NCBI GenBank assembly: GCA_007120565.1
Contig: SKNK01000471.1
Coordinates: 1-12,176 of the forward strand
Source: Nitriliruptoraceae bacterium
Lineage (GTDB): Bacteria > Actinomycetota > Nitriliruptoria > Nitriliruptorales > Nitriliruptoraceae
DNA: 12,176 bases
Direction of reading: 5' to 3'
The position numbers and the translations under genes are program-made. The notes under the pieces were generated by a model. It was not told where the DNA came from, made no database searches, and saw only the letters and a list, made by a program, of their open reading frames with translations. The stretch's first letter is position 1; every line of letters begins with the position of its first letter. This document shows, one piece after another, positions 6,195 through 12,176 of the stretch.

Positions 6195-7817
6195 GTGCGC
6201 CGATCCCTCCGCCTGCGCCGTTGGCAGAAGGATGCGTTGGACCGGTTCGAGACCACCGATCGCCGGGACTTCCTGACCGTTGCCACCCCAGGCGCGGGGA
6301 AGACGACCTTCGCGCTGACCGCGGCACTCCGCGACCTCGCGACCCATCCCCACCGCCGCATGATCGTGGTCGCCCCCACGCAACACCTGAAGCACCAGTG
6401 GGCGGCGGCGGGTGCCGAGTTCGGGCTCCACCTCGAGCCGGAATGGGGATCCTCCGACGGGTTCCCCTCGGACATGCATGGCGTCGTGGTGACCTACCAG
6501 CAGATCGCGTCGAGCGGCCGAGCGCTGCGCGGACCCGCCGACGACGCGTTCGTCATCCTCGACGAGATCCACCATGCGGGGTCGGAGCGTGCGTGGGGGT
6601 CGGGGATCGCTACCGCCTTCGAGTTCGCAGCTCGTCGGCTCCAGCTGTCCGGGACCCCTTTCCGCAGCGACCAGGATCCGATCCCCTTCGTCGAGTACAA
6701 CTTCGACGAAGCGGTCGCCCACTACACCTACGGCTACGGCGAGGCGCTCGAGGATGGGGGCGTCGTCCGCCCGGTCTTCTTCCCGGCGATCGGCGGCCAC
6801 ATGGAGTGGACCGCTCCCGACGGGGCGGAGATGGCCGCGAGCTTCGAAGATGTACTCGATCGGACCGCTTCTTCGCAGCGCTTGCGCACCGCGCTCTCGC
6901 CCGATGGCGAGTGGCTGCCGGCGGTCATCGATCAGGCCCACGAGCAACTGCTCAGGATCCGGGAGACGCAACGCGATGCCGGCGCCCTGGCGATCGCTAT
7001 GGACGTCGACCATGCACGTTCGATCGCGCGCCTGCTGCGCCAGCGTCACGGCGTCGAAGCCACCGTCGCAACCTCGGACGATCCTCTGGCCAGCGAGCGC
7101 ATCGGGGAGTTCGCGGACAGCGGCGATCCCTGGATCGTGGCCGTCCGCATGGTGTCGGAAGGCGTTGACGTTCCTCGCCTACGCGTCGGCATCTACGCCA
7201 CCAACACCGTGACGGAGCTGTTCTTCCGCCAGGCCGTCGGACGCCTGGTCCGCTGGCACGGTCCACAGCGGCGGCAGAAGGCGTTCATGTTCATCCCCGA
7301 TGACATCCGCATCCGGACCTTCTCTGTGCAGCTCGCACAGCAACGGACGCATTCGCTGCGTCGGCGTGAGGAGAACGGGGAGCAACCTCCCGTCGAACTC
7401 GACCAGGTACCGGGCGGCGATGACGAGCAGCTCTCGCTCTTCCAGGCGATATCGGCGACCCCGGCGGACAGCGATCCCTCGAGCGTCTTCGATGACGCTC
7501 ACCCGGAGGATCTGATCCACGATCAGGTCGAGGACCTCACGTTGGAGATCGAACTCGCGCCACCTCCCCCACTGCGCGGGGGCGGGTCCGAAGGGGCGAC
7601 CTCGACCGTGACCGTCAGCCGTACCCAGCGCAAGCGCGAGCTCCGGCAGGGCAACGCCGACCGCGTCCGCATGATCACCCACCTGACCGGCCTGACCCCC
7701 GAGGTGATCAACGCGCGACTCAACCAGGAGGCCGGGGTCACCGCGGTCGGAGACGCGACGATCCGCGAGCTCGAAGCGCGACTCCGTGCGGCCGATCGGT
7801 GGATCGATCAGCTGTGA
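6195..7817 (+). CDS. SF2 DEAD/DEAH-box helicase (COG1061/SSL2-like)
   Basis: 540 residues. Seen: an N-terminal LRRWQKDAL near 7-15 (Q-motif position); Walker A TPGAGKTT at 31-38; motif Ia VVAPTQHLKHQW at 58-69; Walker B DEIHH at 123-127; motif III SGTPFRSD at 152-159; motif V MVSEGVDVPRLRVGIY at 319-334; motif VI RQAVGRLVRW at 345-354. That is a complete two-lobe SF2 core. It ends in an acidic, proline-containing linker (about 395-470) and a helical tail with THLTGLTPEVINARLN near 495-510. Such proteins occur in actinobacterial chromosomes and phages; a DNA-translocase or repair role is likely but the precise one is unknown. GTG 6195 is preceded by AGGAG nine nt upstream and begins just before the conserved domain. 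The upstream in-frame ATG at 5949 would add 82 doubtful residues. The Fur-like gene starts 29 bp after the stop. Confidence 0.9.
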   Translation: MRRSLRLRRWQKDALDRFETTDRRDFLTVATPGAGKTTFALTAALRDLATHPHRRMIVVAPTQHLKHQWAAAGAEFGLHLEPEWGSSDGFPSDMHGVVVTYQQIASSGRALRGPADDAFVILDEIHHAGSERAWGSGIATAFEFAARRLQLSGTPFRSDQDPIPFVEYNFDEAVAHYTYGYGEALEDGGVVRPVFFPAIGGHMEWTAPDGAEMAASFEDVLDRTASSQRLRTALSPDGEWLPAVIDQAHEQLLRIRETQRDAGALAIAMDVDHARSIARLLRQRHGVEATVATSDDPLASERIGEFADSGDPWIVAVRMVSEGVDVPRLRVGIYATNTVTELFFRQAVGRLVRWHGPQRRQKAFMFIPDDIRIRTFSVQLAQQRTHSLRRREENGEQPPVELDQVPGGDDEQLSLFQAISATPADSDPSSVFDDAHPEDLIHDQVEDLTLEIELAPPPPLRGGGSEGATSTVTVSRTQRKRELRQGNADRVRMITHLTGLTPEVINARLNQEAGVTAVGDATIRELEARLRAADRWIDQL

Positions 7818-7832
7818 GCCGATCCGCTGGCC

Positions 7833-7838
7833 TACCCT
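7833..7838 (+). promoter_or_regulatory. -10 candidate for leaderless fur-like mRNA
   Basis: TACCCT (TANNNT) ends 8 nt before ATG 7847. There is no Shine-Dalgarno sequence before that ATG. Together with the same layout at 1730, this suggests a leaderless transcript with its own promoter, although read-through from the helicase remains possible. Confidence 0.4.
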
Positions 7839-7846
7839 CGTGGGCC

Positions 7847-8266
7847 ATGGACCTGACCACCGTGGAACTCGACCGGACCCTGCGCGAGCGCGGCTACCGG
7901 GCGACGGTCCCTCGCCGCGCCGTGTGGCAGGCACTGGTCGAGGCACAGGGGCACGTGACGGTCGAGGAACTCGCCGAGCTGTTGGTCGACGACGTCGATC
8001 AGGCCTCGATCTACCGGGCGCTAGCTCTGTTCGAGGAACTCGGGCTCGCCAGGATGAGCCGCCTCGGCGACAGCGACGCCAGTCGTTGGGAGCCTGCGCA
8101 TCCCGATGAACACTTCCACCTGGTGTGTACCGACTGCGGGCGGATCGACCACCATGTCGGGTCGCTGGTGGCCGACATCTCGCAGCACCTCGATCGCGAC
8201 CACGGCTTCGAGGTGCAACGGGTAGAACTGGTCGTTGACGGGCGCTGCCAACGCTGCCGTGGCTGA
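7847..8266 (+). CDS. Fur/Zur-family metal-dependent regulator
   Basis: 139 residues, normal for the family. The N-terminal winged helix includes RGYRATVPRRAVWQAL (15-30) and the recognition helix in QASIYRALALFEELGLA (52-68), matching the Fur STVYRTL pattern. The C-terminal domain has HPDEHFHLVCTDCG (His85, His89, His91, Cys94, Cys97) and a terminal CQRC (Cys134, Cys137). The four cysteines form the usual structural zinc site, and the histidines with Asp101/His103 probably belong to the regulatory metal site. Which metal it senses (Fe, Zn or Mn), or whether it is peroxide-responsive like PerR, cannot be told from the residues. ATG 7847 is preferred: the earlier ATG 7799 would overlap the helicase end and add a non-family tail. 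It converges on the antiporter gene with only 8 bp between stops. I saw no Fur-box palindrome nearby. Confidence 0.92.
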   Translation: MDLTTVELDRTLRERGYRATVPRRAVWQALVEAQGHVTVEELAELLVDDVDQASIYRALALFEELGLARMSRLGDSDASRWEPAHPDEHFHLVCTDCGRIDHHVGSLVADISQHLDRDHGFEVQRVELVVDGRCQRCRG

Positions 8267-8274
8267 CAGCGGGG

Positions 8275-10227
8275 TCAGTGAGGCACGACGACGATGACCG
8301 TGCGGCCCTGCGCGGCTCGCGCCAACCGTCGGGCCCCTCGACCGAGCCGACTGGTCGCGGGAGGCATCCCCGTGATCACCACGTCACCCGGGCGCAGGAG
8401 GCGGTTCAACCGCCCGACGACCCCCTCGACCGTCACGACCTCGCTCTCGGCGGCGGCGGGTACCGATGCGAGCCGCGACCGGACCGTCGCCTCCTCGATG
8501 TCGCTGACCACGATCATGTCGACCTCGGCCTGGCGGGCGATGCGGGAACCGACGTCGAAGGCCAGACGCGTGCCGATCTCGCCCGCCGGGCCGACGTCCT
8601 CCTGGGTGACAACGACCACCACGCGTTTGGTCGCATCATCGTCGCCAGCGCGACAGACCAACACCGGGATCGGGCTGCGGGAGACGACCTGGTCGATCAC
8701 CGACCCGAACAGCCCCTCACGTGCGTTGGCGTAGCCCTTCCACCCCATCACCAGTGCGGTGCCGTTCTGCTCGACCGCCGTGTGCAGGACCCCACCGACG
8801 GTGGAGGAGTCGATCCTGACCGAGGTCAGCACCTCGGAACCTGAGGCCAACGCCACCTTCTCGGCCTTGGCCGCGAGCCCCTTGTGGGCGGCCACCTGCT
8901 CGGGCCGGGCATCGAACGGCAGGACGTTGACCGCGACCACGGCGCCGGAGTCAGGCGCAGCGACCTGGGCCGCGATCCGAACGAGCGATCCGATGGTGCG
9001 CGGGTTCGAGACCGGGACGACGACCCGGTTGCCGAGCGAGGCGGCACCACTGGACTTGCTCTGGATCAGCGGGGCGAAGCGATCCGCGGTCCAACCCGCC
9101 ACCAGAGCGGAGACCAGGATCACCAGCACGATCGCGTTGACCTCAACGTCGCCCACCAAACCGAGGTCGCGCGCGACGATCACGGCAGCCAGCGCTCCGG
9201 CGGCCTGGCCGACGGACAGCGAGAACATGATGCCTCGCTCGGGGCCGGTCGCTGCCATGAGCCGCCCTGAGATCTCTGCTGAGAGCCACTTGCTCAGGAT
9301 CATCCCACCAAGCAGAGCACCACCCAGCAGGAGGGCCCGTGGATCGGCGAAGAGCCCGAGCGGATCGAGGATCATGCCGGTCGAGATGAGGAACGCCGGG
9401 ATGAACACGCTCTGGCCGATGACCCGGACCCGGTCGTCGATCACGGTTCCCGAGGGCACGAACCGGTTGAACGCCAGGCCGGCGAGGAACGCACCGACGA
9501 TCGGCTCGATGCCCACGAGGCCGGCGACGATCGCCGCCACACCCATACCGGAGAGCAGGAAGGTCAGCCGCACCTGCCGGTCCTGCCCGAGGCCGGTGAA
9601 GAACCAGCGTGTGAAACGTGGAACCGCGTACAGCATCACCACCACGTAGCCGATGAGGCCGAACGAGAACGTGATCCAGAACAGCGCACCGACGTCACCT
9701 CGGGCTGCGGCAGCGCCGACAGCAAGCACCAGGAGCGCCCCGACGACGGCCAACAGGGTCGCCCCGAGCGTCGCCGTCACCGCGCGGTTCTTGGTGAGGT
9801 CGAAACTGGCGACCGTGCCGTAGCTCAGCAAGGTGTGGCTCGTCAGCGCCGACCCCACGATGATCGCGGCGAGCAGGTCCATCCCCATGGCGTGCGCGAC
9901 CCAGGTGCAGATCACCATCGGCAGGATGAAGGTGATCAGCCCGAACACCACCGAGTCGCGGCGGTAGCGCGCGAAGCCTTCGAGGTCGAGGTCCAGGCCA
10001 CCCTGGAACATCAGGTAAAGCAGACCGACGTAGCCGATGGTCTCGATGAAGGTGTTCTGGTCCAGGATCCCCGCGACGTTCGGACCGATCAGCATCCCGG
10101 CAACGACCAGGCCGATGATCGACGGCAACCGCAACCGGTCTGCCGCGATCGGCCCGAGCAGGACCAACAGGAACAACACCGCGAACACGGCTCCGGGGTC
10201 GGTCAACGGGAGCAGGCCGTCGAACAT
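8275..10227 (-). CDS. CPA2-type cation/proton antiporter fused to USP domains
   Basis: 650 residues. Residues 1-385 are a multi-pass antiporter domain (RLRLPSIIGLVVAGMLIGP at 31-49 is the classic CPA2 entry; then SALTSHTLLSY near 126-136, and IPAFLISTGM at 276-285). Residues 400-528 form a universal stress protein domain with an intact G-2X-G-9X-G-S ATP-binding motif (Gly495, Gly498, Gly508, Ser509). Residues 533-650 are a second, degenerate USP-like domain. Family role: exchange of Na+ or K+ for H+ across the inner membrane, here probably tuned by nucleotide binding in the cytoplasm. Oddity: where I recall relatives reading ITDTLALL, this protein has LAVVGALL, so the usual Asp is Val161 (codon 9747-9745). 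Start: ATG 10227 has GAGG eight nt upstream; GTG 10305 would add 26 residues before the first membrane segment. It is the last of three minus-strand genes, 135 bp after the MFS gene. Confidence 0.9.
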   Translation of the reverse strand: MFDGLLPLTDPGAVFAVLFLLVLLGPIAADRLRLPSIIGLVVAGMLIGPNVAGILDQNTFIETIGYVGLLYLMFQGGLDLDLEGFARYRRDSVVFGLITFILPMVICTWVAHAMGMDLLAAIIVGSALTSHTLLSYGTVASFDLTKNRAVTATLGATLLAVVGALLVLAVGAAAARGDVGALFWITFSFGLIGYVVVMLYAVPRFTRWFFTGLGQDRQVRLTFLLSGMGVAAIVAGLVGIEPIVGAFLAGLAFNRFVPSGTVIDDRVRVIGQSVFIPAFLISTGMILDPLGLFADPRALLLGGALLGGMILSKWLSAEISGRLMAATGPERGIMFSLSVGQAAGALAAVIVARDLGLVGDVEVNAIVLVILVSALVAGWTADRFAPLIQSKSSGAASLGNRVVVPVSNPRTIGSLVRIAAQVAAPDSGAVVAVNVLPFDARPEQVAAHKGLAAKAEKVALASGSEVLTSVRIDSSTVGGVLHTAVEQNGTALVMGWKGYANAREGLFGSVIDQVVSRSPIPVLVCRAGDDDATKRVVVVVTQEDVGPAGEIGTRLAFDVGSRIARQAEVDMIVVSDIEEATVRSRLASVPAAAESEVVTVEGVVGRLNRLLRPGDVVITGMPPATSRLGRGARRLARAAQGRTVIVVVPH

Positions 10228-10362
10228 GCGGTGCGCCTCGATGAACGTTGCCGGGATCGCGGTACGGAACTGACGGGAGCGTGCGACGCCGTGCGCACGC
10301 AGCACCGGTGCGGTGATCCGGCGGGCAGGTCCGTAGCCGGAGCGGCGAACGCTAGCGCAGGG

Positions 10363-11559
10363 TCAGCTTCGGCCGGAGCGCTCGGGTACCGGCGCGATGA
10401 ACCCGAAGATCGCGACCGCAGCAGGGATGACCAGCAGCACGAGCAGCACCTGACGGTAGCTACCGGTCAGGTCGTAGCCGAGGGACAGCGCGAGCGGCCC
10501 GAAAGCGGTGGATGCGACGCTGATCGCGGTCACCACACCACGGATCCGACCGACCGAGGCCAGACCGAAGATCCGTGGGAAGGATGCCGCCTCCAACGCC
10601 CGGACAGACGATCCCGACGCACCCACCGCGACCCCGTACGCGATGGCGGTCCACCCCGGCGAGACGTAGGGCACCGCCAACATCGCCGTCGCCAGGATCG
10701 ACATCGATCCGAGCAGCACCCACCGTGGAGCGAGGCGGTCGATCAGCCCCCCGACCGCGAGCATCGTGGTCAGCGCCGCGATGGTCTGGGGGATGAAGTT
10801 GCCTGCGGCCTGGGTCGGGGTCAGGCCCTGCTCACCCAGCAGGTCGATCTGGTGGAACGCGAGCCCGGTACCGATCATCCCGGTCGCGGCAACGGCGGAC
10901 GCCATCGCCCAGAAGATGGGGGTCCGCATCGCCTCACCTCGGGTGAACGAGCGGGGGAGGTCCACCTTTGGAGCGTCCGGGTGCGGCTCGGGATCCCCGT
11001 CGACGCGCTGACCGACGTCGGCTGGCGTGTCGATCAGCCCGCGCGCCGCGATCGGGACGACCGTCAGCAGGATCACCGCAGCCAGCACCAGCCACGCCAG
11101 CCGCCAGCTGGTCTGGGAGATCAGCATCTCACTACCGACCGGGACCAAGGCGATGATCCCGGACCCGATCGCGGTGGTGACCCCGATGGCCATGCCTCGA
11201 CGACGGTCGAACCACGGGGCGACTGCGGTCGTCGCGACCAGGCTCAAGCCACCCTGGCCGAGCATGCGGATCCCGACGAACCCGACGGTAAGGGTGATCA
11301 GCCCTGCGACCCCAGCCATCGCGGCCAGGACGACGGCGAACAGCCCTCCGACGATCCCCATGGACACACGAGCGCCACGTTCATCGATCAGGCGGCCCAC
11401 CCGCGGCATCGCGATGGCGCCACCGAGCGTGCCGACGAAGTAGGCGCCAGACACCTGCGATCGGGAGAGGTCGAGGGCCGCCATCATCGGATCGACGAAC
11501 ACCGAGACGCCCGCGGTCTGCCCCGGCCCCGTCATCCCCAGGGCGATCGCGGCACACAC
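10363..11559 (-). CDS. MFS transporter (OFA/monocarboxylate-like)
   Basis: 398 residues with about 12 hydrophobic segments in two halves joined by a polar loop (about 176-208, rich in Asp and Pro). Seen: motif-A-like GRLIDERGARV at 55-65 and its echo GGLIDRLAPRWVL at 270-282; APWFDRRRGMAIGV at 114-127 between membrane segments 4 and 5; FGLASVGRIRGVV at 331-343. These are typical of the oxalate/formate and monocarboxylate antiporter branches, but the substrate cannot be read from sequence. Start: GTG 11559 has GGAGG six nt upstream. The frame continues upstream into prfC without a better start, and the first membrane helix then begins almost at residue 1. It lies 80 bp downstream of prfC on the same strand and 135 bp upstream of the antiporter, so co-transcription is possible but not assured. 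Confidence 0.88.
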   Translation of the reverse strand: MCAAIALGMTGPGQTAGVSVFVDPMMAALDLSRSQVSGAYFVGTLGGAIAMPRVGRLIDERGARVSMGIVGGLFAVVLAAMAGVAGLITLTVGFVGIRMLGQGGLSLVATTAVAPWFDRRRGMAIGVTTAIGSGIIALVPVGSEMLISQTSWRLAWLVLAAVILLTVVPIAARGLIDTPADVGQRVDGDPEPHPDAPKVDLPRSFTRGEAMRTPIFWAMASAVAATGMIGTGLAFHQIDLLGEQGLTPTQAAGNFIPQTIAALTTMLAVGGLIDRLAPRWVLLGSMSILATAMLAVPYVSPGWTAIAYGVAVGASGSSVRALEAASFPRIFGLASVGRIRGVVTAISVASTAFGPLALSLGYDLTGSYRQVLLVLLVIPAAVAIFGFIAPVPERSGRS

Positions 11560-11639
11560 GACGATCCTCCACCCGGAGAAGCGGGTGGATCGGCGCGGAG
11601 ACGCCGGCGACGGGAACAGTCCGGAGAACAGGGTCGGCC

Positions 11640-12176
11640 TCAGTTCAGTACGAGGGTGTTGAGTTGGATGTCGGGGTGTTCCCGCTCGATGCGTTCGGCC
11701 ACGTAGCGGCTACGGAACAGTGCCAGGGGCGCACCGTTCTCACGCCGCCAGATCTCCACGTCACGCATCTTGGCGAGTTCGGCGACACCCTCCTCGTCGG
11801 TCGAACGCGCCGTGTCGAAACGGGTTCCTTCCAGACGGACCGGGGAGCCGAACTCATGTTCCATCCGCCAGGTCGCGACCTCGAACTGCAGCTGCCCAAC
11901 CGCGGCCCACAGCGGCGTCTGATCCCCGATGTCGGGGTGACGCAGTACCTGGATCACGCCCTCTTCGTCCAGCTGCGCCACGCCGCGGCGGAACTGCTTG
12001 ACCCGTGCCCGATCGACGGGGTGTGCGGTCGCGAAGTGTTCCGGCGTGAAGGTGGGCAGCGGCGGGAAGGGCACCGGGGATCCCTCGTCGTGGAGGGTGT
12101 CGCCGGCTCGGACGTCGGAGACGTTGACGAGCCCGATCACGTCTCCGGGGAACGCCTCGTCGACGGTCTCGCGGTC
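11640..12176 (-). CDS. prfC: peptide chain release factor 3 (RF3), C-terminal part
   Basis: 178 residues of C-terminus are visible; the GTPase domain lies beyond the right edge. The first residues, DRETVDEAFPGDVIGLVN, match the RF3 domain II block that in E. coli reads DRETVEEAYPGDIIGL. The RF3-specific domain III follows: FTPEHFATAHPVDRARVKQF, then LDEEGVIQVLR, then VGQLQFEVATWRMEHEF. The end, REHPDIQLNTLVLN, is where RF3 normally stops. RF3 is the GTPase that recycles RF1/RF2 from the ribosome after peptide release. The RF3 domain III separates this from elongation factor G. The frame is intact across the visible part. The gene heads the minus-strand group followed by the MFS and antiporter genes, with no obvious functional link to them. 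Confidence 0.95.
   Translation of the reverse strand, partial: DRETVDEAFPGDVIGLVNVSDVRAGDTLHDEGSPVPFPPLPTFTPEHFATAHPVDRARVKQFRRGVAQLDEEGVIQVLRHPDIGDQTPLWAAVGQLQFEVATWRMEHEFGSPVRLEGTRFDTARSTDEEGVAELAKMRDVEIWRRENGAPLALFRSRYVAERIEREHPDIQLNTLVLN

Noticed and set aside
5263..6276. 337-residue plus-strand open frame
   Set aside because: It is antisense to the protease and runs out of frame into the SF2 helicase. Its content is low-complexity and shows no motif.
1743..7817. Two helicases plus a protease as a possible defence island
   Set aside because: There is no nuclease, methylase, reverse transcriptase, toxin or mobile-element gene with them. The helicases and protease look like housekeeping actinobacterial types, and the genes lie on opposing strands without operon structure.
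10302..10311. GCACCGGTGC perfect palindrome upstream of the antiporter
   Set aside because: A 10-bp GC palindrome is expected by chance in DNA this GC-rich, and it does not align with any promoter element I can see.
9835..11706. 623-residue plus-strand open frame
   Set aside because: It is antisense to the antiporter N-terminus and the whole MFS gene. Its translation is low-complexity (Asp, Arg, Gln, His, Gly) with no domain, as expected opposite GC-rich genes.

Overview
The window is strongly GC-rich, densely coded and uses GC-ending codons throughout, which fits a high-GC actinobacterium. The long SF1 helicase with an N-terminal extension, and an SF1 helicase lying next to a PDZ/Lon-like (YlbL-type) protease, are arrangements I associate with Actinobacteria. 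A deep-branching lineage such as Nitriliruptoria is a guess that the sequence alone cannot settle. I see no rRNA, tRNA, CRISPR array, insertion sequence or phage module.

Left part (1-1598): a divergent pair. An alpha/beta hydrolase (minus strand, C-terminus cut by the window edge) and a TetR-family repressor of the LmrA/YxaF-like type (plus strand) are separated by an AT-rich island. The island holds two imperfect 18-bp palindromes of the form CTATG-N8-CATAG, with centres 24 bp apart. They overlay a good promoter for the hydrolase, so this looks like an autoregulated repressor controlling its divergent neighbour.

Centre (1743-7817): a 991-residue UvrD/PcrA-type helicase with an uncharacterised N-terminal domain and a C-terminal HRDC domain (plus). 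A convergent membrane-anchored PDZ plus Lon-type Ser/Lys protease (minus) follows. Beyond a 308-bp divergent spacer lies a SF2 DEAD/DEAH helicase (plus). A Fur/Zur-type metalloregulator (plus) starts 29 bp after that helicase ends.

Right part (8275-12176): three minus-strand genes. Transcription would run from prfC (release factor 3, N-terminus cut by the window edge) to an MFS transporter and then to a CPA2-type cation/proton antiporter fused to universal-stress-protein (USP) domains. The antiporter ends 8 bp from the end of the Fur-like gene. Its membrane domain appears to have valine where related proteins carry a transport-critical aspartate, while its first USP domain keeps an intact ATP-binding motif.

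I did not find a clear new multi-gene defence or mobile system. The best leads are the twin-operator divergent promoter, the antiporter/USP fusion lacking the membrane aspartate, the non-canonical serine motif of the protease, and the N-terminal domain of the SF1 helicase. Two plus-strand genes also look leaderless: a TANNNT box sits 7-8 nt before the ATG and there is no Shine-Dalgarno sequence.
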